The notes: generated from the letters alone by a model not told the origin. A stretch of DNA of 64,000 nucleotides from Actinomucor elegans (GCA_026027325.1 JAMSLZ010000002.1:1364001-1428000), one strand, 5' to 3'; numbered from the stretch's first letter, positions 42,902-53,078 are shown. Numbers and translations are program-made.

Positions 42902-43783
42902 TTAATCCTTTAAAAACTTTTTCCATACGTTATACTCTCTATTTTTCTTACGCCATTGATATTCTTTTAAATACAATACTATATCTTTTTTATTTCTATT
43001 TCGTGGTATTATACTTTGCTTTAAGCCATTCCATGTGCCTTCAATTGTATTTGTATGCACACCTGTATTTGGATCTTTAAAATGCTTTGAATGATTTACA
43101 GTTAAATGTTTGTATCCTATATTTTTCAAGTTATTATACCCTTTCCATAAATCCGTATATATTGTTGTACCTTTTTTTACATATCTTTTTATAATTAAAT
43201 CAATATTATTAACATTTCTTTCTTCAATGGGTAATAAAAACATTTTTTTGTTTTCATTTTTTATTTTATTTTTTAGCATACTTCTTTCGATACCACCAAT
43301 TACCCAAGCACCTTCTACCTTATGCCCCTTATTATATTTTCTTTTTGCAATTTTACTTTCATCGATTTCTACAATTTTATTTCTACCTCCAATTTTAATA
43401 TTTCTGTTACCTAACAATTGTTTATTTTTCAAGTATTTTCTGAATATTTTATTGTATGATGACACTGTATTTTTGCTAATTTGCAAACTTGATGCTATAA
43501 AGGAAGAAGGTGCTTTTCCAAGAAAAAGATATAATATGTGTAATTGAGTATTTAAAGGTAAAGTTAAATTATTAAAAATTGTTCCTTTCAATGGTGATAT
43601 TGCTTTCCTACATTTATAATATCTACAAACATATAATTTTTTATTTAAGTTTAATTTAGTTTCATGTTCACATTTATTACACTTTATATGTTTATTAACG
43701 TAATCATTACTAATTAAATATAATAGTGCTTCTTTTTCATCGTCGAATATTTTTTTTAAAGATTTATATGGTTCTATAAACAT
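42902..43783 (-). CDS. Merlin M2 transposase (ISXO2/IS1595-like), 293 aa
   Basis: Start taken at MFIEPYKSL (43783) by agreement with the other Merlin copies; an upstream ATG at 43912 would read through the TIR. Zinc ribbon CNKCEHE...CRYYKC, then DDE residues in VEIDESKIAKRKYNKG, TIYTDLWKGY and HTNTIEGTWNGLK, with VNHSKHF between. Same translation as M3. Function: cut-and-paste transposition making 8-9 bp duplications. Intact. Confidence 0.93.
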   Translation of the reverse strand: MFIEPYKSLKKIFDDEKEALLYLISNDYVNKHIKCNKCEHETKLNLNKKLYVCRYYKCRKAISPLKGTIFNNLTLPLNTQLHILYLFLGKAPSSFIASSLQISKNTVSSYNKIFRKYLKNKQLLGNRNIKIGGRNKIVEIDESKIAKRKYNKGHKVEGAWVIGGIERSMLKNKIKNENKKMFLLPIEERNVNNIDLIIKRYVKKGTTIYTDLWKGYNNLKNIGYKHLTVNHSKHFKDPNTGVHTNTIEGTWNGLKQSIIPRNRNKKDIVLYLKEYQWRKKNREYNVWKKFLKD

Positions 43784-44714
43784 CTGCAATTTTATTAAAT
43801 CCTTTTTATTTTTAATTTTAATTTGTAAAAAAAATTCAATTTTTTCATATAACAATAAAATTTGTGGTAGTAGGAGTTTCAATATGGACCTGAGAGTTCC
43901 TTTGGGATACATCCGAACATATTGATTTTGAAAGTTTTATAAATGTTTTAATAAATGAAATAAATATGTATTGTAGAAGAAATAAAATTATGAATGTAGA
44001 ATTATTAAATCCTTTAATAGAATCGAATTCAAAAGAAAATACAAAAATTATGTATTTGGTATTAACTAATATATCCAAATTTAAAAATATAGAAAATAAT
44101 CAAAATTTAAGTATTGATGATATTAAAAATAAATGTTTTTCTATTTATCCATCATTATTTTCACCATCTATAAATATTAGTAATGGTAAGATATATATAA
44201 ATTTTACAATTAAAACAGGTTTTATTAAAATAAATAACGAGATAAAAGATGAGGATATAAATTATGATGATGCTATTAATATATTTAATAAATTAAATAT
44301 TAAATAAAGTCAATATATATTTTAATATAAATAATTTTTTGAATCCTTTTATTTAATTAATAATAAAATACGAGACTCTTAATATAATACATCCCTATCC
44401 ATTAAACATATAATGATAGTAAAATGAATTAGTATGTTTTATAGCTATCATATCATGTGATTTCTAAAAATGTCTTGGTATTCTAAAAAAAGCTGAAAAA
44501 AATGAAATTCATAAATTTAGGGGCATTTTAACAATCACGTGATTTTAAAATTAACCCTAACATTTATATAATTCATGAAATCTATGTAAATTGTTAAATT
44601 TTTATGCTTAAATGCACAAACATGTTCTCCACTATAAAAAAATTCAATTTTTTTTTTCTAACATTTTTTTTAATTGAGTTTGAAATTTTATGAGACTTAT
44701 CTTCATATTTAAAT

Positions 44715-45191
44715 CTGCCAATGTATTGTGTGCTGTAATTTAGGAATCAGGGAGCTACTACTATTCATGGAGCGTTGGTCAGGCGCCTCCAGAACAGCAT
44801 AACCCCGACCAGTAAAGGTATCAGAGATACCTGAAATTAACCCACAATCAACGACTTGTCTATAGGGTGACAGGTTCCTAATCATATCAGCTTTCAATTC
44901 TGCCGCACCCCCATGTAAGCGGCCATATTGGCGAGGTAGGCCAGTAATGGAGATCTTCAAGATCTCGGAATCACTCGAAAGGGAAAAGAAGCCCCAAAAT
45001 ATCTTTTCGAACGATGGAAGTTTGAGGCCTTCAGTACAGAGCTTGTCGGCCATCACTGCTGATAAAAGGAATTCCGCAAATAAACGACGTCCATCGAGGC
45101 GAGGTTTCTCAGCCAAGCCCCAGAGGTGCTCATTCTTATTGCAAACAGCCGAAAACTCTTGAAAGAAGATCGTTTGGTTTTCGACATTCGT
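44715..45191 (-). pseudogene. LINE-ORF1-like gene, main fragment
   Basis: Open on the minus strand from the solo-LTR edge (45191) to the Merlin edge (44715). It contains FSAVCNKNEHLW...LDGRRLFAEFLLSA, then KISITGLPRQY, VVDCGLISGISDTFTGRGYAVLEAPD and LQHTIHWQ. The ITGLP...GRGYAVLE pattern is like an RNA-recognition fold. I recall this arrangement from LINE ORF1 proteins of Mucoromycota, where it precedes a zinc-knuckle region; no search was run. The frame continues in phase into 37504-37624 and from 47325. Endonuclease or RT parts are not seen. Confidence 0.5.
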
Positions 45192-45647
45192 TGTCGTATA
45201 CACGCTTATATTCACAGGCTATACATACGACATGTCTCAATTAAAGCTATATCTAACTGCGTAACTGATTGACCCGTCAAACAGGTTTCACCAGTCAAGC
45301 AATCACGCATAATCAATTAAGCTTCTAGATCGATTCATCATCACTTGTCATTAACATTACTCATCAGTAATAATACAAGAACCAATACAAGAACAGTACG
45401 TTTACTTGTATAAACTAATTCTACCGTAACTTGCAAGTAATCGGCTAAACATGAATTATTGTTTCATTCATTCATTCTCAGCAGTACCTGTCAATCGGTT
45501 AAACATAAGACCTTTAACTAATATAAATACACCTTCATTTATGATCGAAATAAACAATCAATAACTATCTTATTACCAATCAGTAATCTGATTACATATA
45601 CAAGTCTTATTATTATTATTATTACGTGAATCTTTGGTCTTTAGCTA

Positions 45648-47308
45648 CAGTGACTCGCAAAACTGTTCAAACGTTTGACATTTTTTTATAAATCGCATTC
45701 AAAATCAAACTTTTCTATCGCTGATTTTGATGTTACTATATTGTTGTAAAGAGCAAATCGTGTAGATTACATTCAAAAAAACTTTGGTCAAATATTTCCA
45801 TTTATGGAATAGTTATTGTGACTTCAATTTGATTTATACATTTGAACAGTTTTGCATGCACAAGCTAAAATGGAAAAATCGTTGAACCACAAGTTGGCTT
45901 TTATTCCAAGGTCTCTTATATTTAACATATGTCTTGGCTAACATATGAAGAAGATTTTACTACAATTATACGCTCACATTATATATCAACTTTTCCAATT
46001 TAAGTCTAAATATTGTTGGACATGCGCGCTATATCAACCGATCAACGTAACCAAATCATATCTCTTCTAAATTCCGGTCAAAGTGTTCGTAAAGTATCTG
46101 AAAAGGTTGGAGTTAGCATCAGTACTGTATCCAACATCAGTAGATTAGAATGTTCACTGGAAGAAAACTGTGCAAAAGTGGTAGACCCGAGGCCCTGTCT
46201 AGTGCTGATAAACGATATTGTGTACGTTTGATTACTAAAGGCAGAATGGATAACGCTGTTAAAGTCAAGAAACAGCTTCAAATTGATCATGGAATCCATG
46301 TTAGCGCTGATACTATTCGTAGAGCTCTCCGTAAGGAGGGTTTGGGGGCTATTGAAAAGAAGAAGCCTAGATGCTAAGTGTAAAAAATGCCAGAAAAAGG
46401 CTCGCATGGTGTAAAGCTCATCGTTATTGGACAATTGATGACTGGAAACGTGTGGTATGGTCAGATGAGACCAAAGTAAATCGCTTCAATTCGGATGGAC
46501 GCACTTGGGCCTGGATTCGGGATGGTCAAACGTTGCAACCGCGACATATTAATGCTACGGTAAAACATGGAGGAGGTAGTATTATGCTTTGGAGTGCGAT
46601 TACGTACGCTGGTGTTAGATGGATGTGCAAGATTGAAGGCCACATGGATAAAACACTATATAAGGAGATCTTAGAAGACGAACAGAGACAAACGATCGAT
46701 TTTGCATGCGAAAATTTGGGTCTCCGGCGTGACCAAATCATATTCCACAGCAGGACAACGACCCCAAACACACTTCAAATCTCGTAAAAGACTACCTTAA
46801 AGAACAGGAGTACCAAGTCATGGACTGGCCACCACAGTCACCAGACCTCAACCCTATCGAGAATATGTGGAGGTTATTGAAACTGCGCTTAAATGAGTAT
46901 GAAGCACCTGCAAAAGGTATGAACGACCTGTTCGAAAGATCGAAGGAAGTTTGGTATGACATCATTAAGAAGGAGGAGTGCCAAAAGGTTATAGAAAGCA
47001 TGCCAGAGCGTATTCAACAGTGTATCAGAGCAAAAGGTTACTGGACAAAGTATTAAATGCCGTTTAAACACTGATATTTGTCATATTTGATATCCGTGCA
47101 AAACTGTTCAAATGATATTCTGATTTTCTGTGTCCGATTAAATTCCTGAAAATGGCAATTTATTAATAAATTTTTTCTTGAATACATTCCTGACTCTTTT
47201 CTCTTTCGAATGATATTAATTATATAGTATGTTGATAATGAAGAACTTCAGGTTTGAACCCGATATTTAAAAAAGTATCAAACATTTGAACAGTTTTGCG
47301 AGTCACTG
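45648..47308 (+). mobile_element. Tc1-like element B
   Basis: 1,661 bp, ends CAGTGACTCGCAAAACTGTT inverted at both sides, TA flanks (45646-45647, 47309-47310). Each end also has an inner, opposite copy of the AAAACTGTTCAAA core (about 45840-45866 and 47095-47115). Confidence 0.93.
46022..47056 (+). pseudogene. Tc1-like transposase, frameshifted three times
   Basis: ATG at 46022 (MRAISTDQRNQI). Helix-turn-helix VRKVSEKVGVSISTV; frameshift near 46150-46185; second domain GRPEALSSADKRYC and TIRRALRKEGLGA; shift near 46370; catalytic VVWSDETKV; shift near 46750 where QQDNDPKHTS is broken; then WPPQSPDLNPIE and the end RAKGYWTKY. The D-to-E spacing is 34. Closely related to the N-terminal piece at 62825. 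Inactive. Confidence 0.88.
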
Positions 47309-47324
47309 TAATTCGGATTCAACA

Positions 47325-47404
47325 TTCGTGTTGTGTACGTGGATAGAAAGAGGATTATAATAGAAGAACAGAAGAATAATATCAAAACGGTGGTAAGTCT
47401 TTTA
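47325..47404 (-). pseudogene. LINE-ORF1-like gene, 5'-most visible fragment
   Basis: The minus frame of 44715-45191 continues here without a stop for at least 25 codons once the LTR and one TTCGT are disregarded. No convincing start codon was found. 47405-47615 shows no gene. Confidence 0.35.
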
Positions 47405-47615
47405 TTTCAAAATTAAATTTCGAATGATCTTTTTCTAATCAGCTAAGAGCTCGTCCTTTTATACTTTTCAGCTTGCTGCGGTTGACTAATGATATTATGG
47501 GTATACGTAAGCTATTAGCTTGTTGACTGCGCGGCTCATAGTGACTTGCTGATATTCCAAGATGATGATGATGGCCGACATACTGCGGTACCATATCGGA
47601 CTGTAAATAAAGGTA

Positions 47616-49252
47616 CAGTGGGTGAAAAAACTGTTCACGTGTTTTGTATTTTTACATATTCTTATTGGCCTCTCGGCCCCAAATGGATGTACGGTTATGA
47701 AAAAGCTATCATTAGAATGCTGAAGTAAAGCCCTATTATACCAATGTATTCATTAATATATCAGGACATTACAGTATGTTACACAGCCGATTGAATATAG
47801 GGTATGCACGTAAACAGTTTTTTCCTCACCCGCGCCAAACGTAATATAACATAACAATGGTGCTATAAATCCATTATGGTTGATCCGAAATGATCCGAAA
47901 TAATCCGAATTTACCGAACAATGACGTAAGATAATGTAAAGTATAAAAGAACCAGTATTAGTTTGGTTATATGTCATTTTCCAGACCTTACAGTTATACT
48001 CTTCATTATACATCAGATATGACTCATTCTCTATCTATCGACACCCAAATGGACATGAAAGCTCTTTTTATCAAAGGAATACCCTATTCAGTGATTGCAA
48101 AAAGGTTTGGTGTCTCTGCTGGGGTTGTATCTAAGTACAACAAGAAATGGTTTCCCGATGGTCAACGGGTGATAGACCAGCTATTGTGGACGAAACAAGC
48201 AAGGCCCTAGTTAGACGAAAGATACTATACGGTAGGCTTTTGACGGCCCAAGATGCCTACAAAGAGCTTTTGTTATTTGGTTACTATTTGTCATACAAAA
48301 CAGCCACAAATATTTTGAAACCAATGGGATTCCATGCAGAAATAAAGAAAAAGAAGCCATTCATCAGCCATAAAAATCGTTTAAAGCGATATAACTGGTC
48401 CAAAAAGCATCAGCATTGGACTGTAGACGATTGGAAACGTGTAGTTTGGTCAGATGAAACGAAAATAGACGTTTGGGGTTCCGATGGATGCAAGTACTAC
48501 TGGTCTAGGCCCGGCGACTCATTAAAACCCCATCATATCGACGTTACAGTTAAGCATGGGAATGGCAGCCTTATGATGTGGGGCTGCATGACCTACTGGG
48601 GGCCTGGATACTGCTTGCCAAATTTACGATGGAGCAATGAATGCCGAAGATTACCAAGGTATATTGGGCACAACACTTCAAGAGAGTCTCGATTACTATG
48701 GTTTGAAATGGGAGAACATCTACTTTCAACAAGATAACGATCCAAAGCATACTGCTAATTCCACAAAGAAGTGGTTCTCTGAACATAATATGAACTGGGT
48801 TGACGATTGGCCACCTCAAAGCCCCGATATGAATCCAATTGAACACCTGTGGCATCACCTTAAGCTTAAGCTAAGTGCATACGACACGAAGCCAACCGGT
48901 GTACATGATTCATGGAAACGGTGTGACGAAGAATGGAATACATTTACTGAGGAGGAATGTAGGAGGTACATTGAAAGTATGACAGCTCGAATTAAAGCCG
49001 TTTTGGATGCGAAAGGTGGACCAACTAGATATTAGTTTAATAGGGAAAAAATTGTTCACGTGTAGTACCTTATTTGTTTAGTACATTACACAACAACCAA
49101 TAAAGCAATCGATGCATATTTTTTATCATAGTTGCATATTCAATCAAAGTTTTTTATGGATATTTTTACATAATTATATGTCGAGTAGTTCTTGAGTTTT
49201 GGAATGATTTATCCGAAATCATTAAACACGTGAACAATTTTTTCACCCACTG
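47616..49252 (+). mobile_element. Tc1-like element C
   Basis: 1,637 bp, ends CAGTGGGTGAAAAAACTGTT inverted at both sides, TA flanks (47614-47615, 49253-49254). Inner opposite copies of the end sequence are at about 47808-47834 and 49039-49061. Confidence 0.93.
48019..49035 (+). pseudogene. Tc1-like transposase, frameshifted twice
   Basis: Starts MTHSLSIDTQMD; helix-turn-helix YSVIAKRFGVSAGVV. A shift near 48165 moves into the frame with RPAIVDETSKALVRRK, catalytic VVWSDETKID and VKHGNGSLMMWG; a second shift is near 48620-48640. Then FQQDNDPKHTAN and SPDMNPIEHLW, with 35 residues between the aspartate and glutamate. Ends DAKGGPTRY. All catalytic residues survive but not in one frame. Confidence 0.9.
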
Positions 49253-49254
49253 TA

Positions 49255-49474
49255 AGCATTTTATCTCGGCATAACACTCGATTAGGAATTTGTCTTTTAC
49301 TGCTATTTCTTGTTTTATAATAAAGCGTAATAATTACACAGTTGTTCATATTCTGGATTCGGGTAATAATGAGTTACATCTTCAAGCTATTCATAAAGGT
49401 GGGCATATGGCTACCAAAGCCTATACAACCTCTTCTTTACTGATATAATCATGAGCGTTTACAACAATTCGTAA
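49255..49474. other. No gene seen
   Basis: Sequence between the Tc1 element and the next LTR; no feature recognised. Confidence 0.4.
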
Positions 49475-49862
49475 TGTCAACAAAGACCGATTCCGGAATG
49501 GTGCCTTTCAGGAACGGGTTGGGTGTTGGGATCACAACAAGCCCAGATGAGGAAGTGTGATTAGACTCTACAATGGTTGAAGGACATAGTAGCGAGGTTT
49601 TGTTAATGTCGGTGGTTCGACATACGTTAGCCCACGATCTCGGAGCTATAGGTTTGTGTGTTATTCCAGAAGTTGCCTTAGTGGGCATATTGGAGTAAGT
49701 GAAAAAGGTTCTTTTTTTTTGTCAGGTACACACAGATTTGTGCGTAACCTTTTAATTAGTATAAGTATCAAATAGAACGCTAAATGAATAAAGATCATCT
49801 TTTATCTCTTAATTACACTTTTATATAAATCTACACTAAAATATACATCTCTGCTCACGACA
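49475..49862 (+). repeat. 5' LTR of a Ty3/gypsy element (plus strand)
   Basis: 388 bp, TGTCAACAAAG...CTGCTCACGACA, followed after two bases by TGGTAGCATTAGAACC (49865-49880). That is the same spacing and nearly the same primer-binding site as the elements at 1-6536. A TATATAAAT-like box is near 49831. No 3' LTR is seen. Confidence 0.65.
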
Positions 49863-49880
49863 TTTGGTAGCATTAGAACC

Positions 49881-50190
49881 AATTGATCGTTTTAATTTAT
49901 TTAGATTGTATATTTCATTTGTGAATGAATATACTATCAGAAGAAATAATACAGAAAAAGAAGCACTATTTTGAAATAGAAGAAAGAGTTATCAAATTGC
50001 TAAAAAATCAAGAAGACATTAAAATTATTATAACAACAATTTAAGAAGAACTATAAGCAATCAGTTTAATCAACAAGAAAGATTAAAATCAACAATACCA
50101 AAAGAACAGCATTGGAACAAATTAGCAACTGAAATTGCAATAAGGTTATTTTTGGATCATCAATAGTCAACAAAATCAACAACATCGATA
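49881..50190 (+). other. Leader of the Ty3/gypsy fragment
   Basis: 310 bp between the primer-binding site and Merlin M3. It has stop codons in all frames; the gag start is just beyond M3 at 52279. The last nine bases (50182-50190, ACATCGATA) are the M3 duplication. Confidence 0.5.
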
Positions 50191-50321
50191 GGATGTATCC
50201 CAAAGGAACTCTCAGGTCCATATTGAAACTCCTACTACCACAAATTTTATTGTTATATGAAAAAATTGAATTTTTTTTACAAATTAAAATTAAAAATAAA
50301 AAGGATTTAATAAAATTGCAG

Positions 50322-51203
50322 ATGTTTATAGAACCATATAAATCTTTAAAAAAAATATTCGACGATGAAAAAGAAGCACTATTATATTTAATTAGTAATG
50401 ATTACGTTAATAAACATATAAAGTGTAATAAATGTGAACATGAAACTAAATTAAACTTAAATAAAAAATTATATGTTTGTAGATATTATAAATGTAGGAA
50501 AGCAATATCACCATTGAAAGGAACAATTTTTAATAATTTAACTTTACCTTTAAATACTCAATTACACATATTATATCTTTTTCTTGGAAAAGCACCTTCT
50601 TCCTTTATAGCATCAAGTTTGCAAATTAGCAAAAATACAGTGTCATCATACAATAAAATATTCAGAAAATACTTGAAAAATAAACAATTGTTAGGTAACA
50701 GAAATATTAAAATTGGAGGTAGAAATAAAATTGTAGAAATCGATGAAAGTAAAATTGCAAAAAGAAAATATAATAAGGGGCATAAGGTAGAAGGTGCTTG
50801 GGTAATTGGTGGTATCGAAAGAAGTATGCTAAAAAATAAAATAAAAAATGAAAACAAAAAAATGTTTTTATTACCCATTGAAGAAAGAAATGTTAATAAT
50901 ATTGATTTAATTATAAAAAGATATGTAAAAAAAGGTACAACAATATATACGGATTTATGGAAAGGGTATAATAACTTGAAAAATATAGGATACAAACATT
51001 TAACTGTAAATCATTCAAAGCATTTTAAAGATCCAAATACAGGTGTGCATACAAATACAATTGAAGGCACATGGAATGGCTTAAAGCAAAGTATAATACC
51101 ACGAAATAGAAATAAAAAAGATATAGTATTGTATTTAAAAGAATATCAATGGCGTAAGAAAAATAGAGAGTATAACGTATGGAAAAAGTTTTTAAAGGAT
51201 TAA
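50322..51203 (+). CDS. Merlin M3 transposase (ISXO2/IS1595-like), 293 aa
   Basis: Same translation as the M2 protein. Start MFIEPYKSL at 50322, chosen by alignment with M1, M4 and M5 starts; the ATG at 50193 lies in the TIR. Zinc ribbon at about residues 36-60, DDE residues in VEIDESKIA, TIYTDLWKGY and NTIEGTWNGLK. An intact gene with an intact downstream accessory ORF and good TIRs makes M3 the best candidate for an autonomous Merlin in the window. Confidence 0.94.
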   Translation: MFIEPYKSLKKIFDDEKEALLYLISNDYVNKHIKCNKCEHETKLNLNKKLYVCRYYKCRKAISPLKGTIFNNLTLPLNTQLHILYLFLGKAPSSFIASSLQISKNTVSSYNKIFRKYLKNKQLLGNRNIKIGGRNKIVEIDESKIAKRKYNKGHKVEGAWVIGGIERSMLKNKIKNENKKMFLLPIEERNVNNIDLIIKRYVKKGTTIYTDLWKGYNNLKNIGYKHLTVNHSKHFKDPNTGVHTNTIEGTWNGLKQSIIPRNRNKKDIVLYLKEYQWRKKNREYNVWKKFLKD

Positions 51204-51472
51204 TTTTAATTTACATAAAAAATGCAAAAAATTGAATTTTTATATTTATTAAAAATATGATAGAAAATATATTGATAGTTATAAATGTGAAATGCATATT
51301 TGATATTCATTATTCTTATTACAAGGACCTGACTAAGTCAGTAAACTAGCCTATTTAAGACACAATGATTATGTAATAGATCAGAGACAATTGGGTATTA
51401 CATTATGAGTGGGATTAAATATATCTATTATAAAAAATAAAAAAATTGAAAAAGTAATAATATAAAAAAGAA

Positions 51473-51769
51473 ATGGATGAAATATTTAATATTATTGTAG
51501 ATGATAAATATAAATACAATATTAAACGAAGTATAATTATAAAAGATATGAAAAAATATGATTTAGCAGAATACAAAATAAAGCAAAAAGATGGGTGTTA
51601 TGAAATCTACATGAAAAAAAATGGTTCAAATAAAAGATTAAGAAAAGTATATGAATTTAAGACATATAATAAAGATAAAAACAAAGGTATAAAAAGAAAA
51701 ACATTAGATAATAAGAATAATATGATACTTGATGAAATCGCACCCATCATGAAAAAACTTAAATTATAA
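51473..51769 (+). CDS. Merlin M3 accessory protein, 98 aa
   Basis: Starts MDEIFNIIVDDKYKYN, ends APIMKKLKL. Lysine-rich, predicted soluble, with KIKQKDGCYEIYMKKNGSNK in the middle, resembling the frameshifted ORF at the same position in M1. It lies 270 bp downstream of the transposase on the same strand. No known domain; it could be a DNA-binding or regulatory partner (inference). Confidence 0.6.
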   Translation: MDEIFNIIVDDKYKYNIKRSIIIKDMKKYDLAEYKIKQKDGCYEIYMKKNGSNKRLRKVYEFKTYNKDKNKGIKRKTLDNKNNMILDEIAPIMKKLKL

Positions 51770-52278
51770 TTTAAATATATTTTCTAAATTAAATTTTTCA
51801 ATATATATTCCATTAATTTTAACATTTATATCATGCTGATAATTATTATCTAAATTAAATTTTTATTTTCTAAGTTTTTTATTTCTTCCTTCACAATATC
51901 TATTTCTAATAAATTTTCATTATATTCATCATATGAGAAACATTTTAAATATAATTTTATTGTTATTATATATTTTTAATTAATATTTTTATTATCTATT
52001 ACTTGATATATAAAATTAAATAGCTTTAATAGAAAAACAAAATAAAATATTGAAAATAAAGGAAAAAGTAGAATTTATGATAAAAATATGAAAAAAAGAA
52101 TTATTTTAGAAATTAGTAATAGTAATTATTTAAATACTTTTTGATATATTTATTGGTCATATTAAAAGCTTAAAAACAAAAAATGTTAAGCATTTCCCTA
52201 TGAAGTGTAAAATAAAATATTATGTATTATTAGTATAAATTAAATCTGAGACCTCGTTTGGTAATCACCCACATCGAT

Positions 52279-52548
52279 ATGTCTACACAAGAAGGAAGTT
52301 CAGCTGTTAATAACAGTGACATTCTTAAAATTGCTGAAATCTTGAAGGAAGTTATCCTTTCTAAAACAAACAAAAATGATGAACTGGAGTTTATCGAAAG
52401 ACCAAAAAAATATGATGGATCCAGGGATCCCCACGCTATTGAATCATGGATCCAGTCCATTGAGGATTATTCATCGCTCAAGGAATTTACATCTGAGAAG
52501 ACAACTAAATTAGGTGTTACCTTATTGACAGGCGCAGCCAAAGTGTGG
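52279..52548 (+). pseudogene. gag: Gag N-terminus of the Ty3/gypsy fragment, truncated
   Basis: ATG at 52279; 90 codons to LLTGAAKVW, then the frame enters LTR-like sequence. FIERPKKYDGSRDPHAIESWIQSIEDY matches the capsid start of the complete Gag at 5156-6064. The rest of this Gag is not in this orientation; a related C-terminal Gag lies on the other strand at 53079-56152. Confidence 0.75.
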
Positions 52549-53078
52549 TGTCGTATACACGCTTATATTCACAGGCTATACATACGACATGTCTCAATTA
52601 AAACTATCTAACTGCGTAACTGATTGACCCGTGTCAAACAGGTTTCACCAATCAAGTAATCACGCATAATCAATTAAGCTTCTAGATCGATTCATCATCA
52701 CTTGTCATTAACATTGTTGTAAACATGACTTGTTCAGTGTCGGTCACCAATCAGGTCAATGTTCGACAATGCTTATACTCAGCTTGTGCTTTGACAGCTT
52801 TGTAACGTCGGTTAAGAGATATATATGGAAATCAATGCTTAGTGCAACTAACCTTCATAAACTATCTATCACCGAATATAAAGTCGTACTAGAATGGATT
52901 ACTATAAATCCTTGTTAACTCCATGAGCGCAGTCTTTGACTAACTCAATCGTCTATAATATCAAGTTAAATCCGAACTTCAATTTTGTATAAATAGCTCA
53001 TCATTTTAATGCTTTAATAAATTAATTCGTTTTATCAGTCTGGTTATTTTTACAGTCTTTATTATATTCGATATAACA
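52549..53078 (+). repeat. LTR of family X, second copy, with mismatched flanks
   Basis: Starts TGTCGTATACACGC like 45192 and ends ATTCGATATAACA, similar to the end of that copy. The first 165 bp match closely; the middle differs. TATAAATAG is near 52988 and AATAAATTAA near 53017. Flanks TGTGG and AGTAG do not match, and the Gag fragments on the two sides face opposite ways, so this LTR marks a rearrangement point. Confidence 0.65.

Larger units (their letters stand above)
41839..43914 (-). mobile_element. Merlin element M2, complete
   Basis: 2,076 bp, nearly identical to M3 in inverted orientation. Ends GGGTGATTACC and ...GGGATACATCC form imperfect TIRs of about 40 bp containing TCTCAG. Flanked by the perfect 8-bp duplication GAACATAT (41831-41838, 43915-43922), inside the H2 gene. 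Confidence 0.9.
41639..44307 (+). pseudogene. 194-aa H2 protein of unknown function, split by Merlin M2
   Basis: Two parts, 41639-41838 and 43923-44307. With the 8-bp duplication GAACATAT taken once they total 585 bp (195 codons) in one frame. Starts MPVITLTEYDKN, ends INIFNKLNIK. Lysine/asparagine/isoleucine-rich, no signal peptide or membrane segment, no cysteine motif and no recognised domain. The clean frame across the insertion shows the gene was intact when M2 landed. It may be a transposon accessory or captured protein; I do not assign a role. Confidence 0.6.
41329..44630 (+). mobile_element. Long-TIR element H2, interrupted by Merlin M2
   Basis: Near-identical inverted repeats of about 201 bp (41329-41530 and 44430-44630) beginning GGAGAACATGTTTGTGC, similar in start to H1 (GGAAAATATACATGC). 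Without M2 it is about 1.2 kb and encodes only a 194-aa protein, so it appears non-autonomous. The right flank ACT matches the ACT left of H1. Confidence 0.78.
37625..44714 (-). mobile_element. Merlin element M1, interrupted by nested insertions
   Basis: TIR-like ends share ATATGA-ATAA-TCTCATA. Flanked by a perfect 9-bp duplication CTGCCAATG (37616-37624, 44715-44723), the size expected for Merlin. The block 39486-44630 was inserted later, with ACT on both sides (39483-39485, 44631-44633). The sister copy M5 (63649 onward) reads straight across this point. Confidence 0.88.
45192..47324 (+). repeat. Solo LTR (family X), interrupted by Tc1-like element B
   Basis: TGTCGTATACACGC...ATTCGGATTCAACA, about 470 bp without the Tc1 insert. 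Flanked by a perfect 5-bp duplication TTCGT (45187-45191, 47325-47329). TATAAATA is at 45522-45529 with an AATAAA shortly after. The first 165 bp match 52549-52715; the rest is diverged. Family unknown; orientation given by the TATA box. Confidence 0.85.
50191..52270 (+). mobile_element. Merlin element M3, complete
   Basis: 2,080 bp. Ends GGATGTATCCCAAAGG and ...GGTAATCACCC. Flanked by a perfect 9-bp duplication ACATCGATA (50182-50190, 52271-52279). Nearly identical to M2 but inverted; unlike the chromoviruses, both copies keep matching flanks, so no inversion occurred between them. 51770-52270 is non-coding. Confidence 0.93.

Noticed and set aside
43110..43547. 145-codon frame antisense to the Merlin transposase, repeated at 50558-50995
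   Set aside because: It is the reverse complement of a strongly conserved transposase, and its presence in both copies only reflects element identity.
45192..47324. Full-length LTR retrotransposon between the LTR edges
   Set aside because: The interior is a Tc1 element with its own TA flanks; only one LTR is present.
49449..49688. 79-codon minus-strand frame over the LTR at 49475
   Set aside because: No homology to the pol C-terminus seen in the other LTRs and no supporting context.
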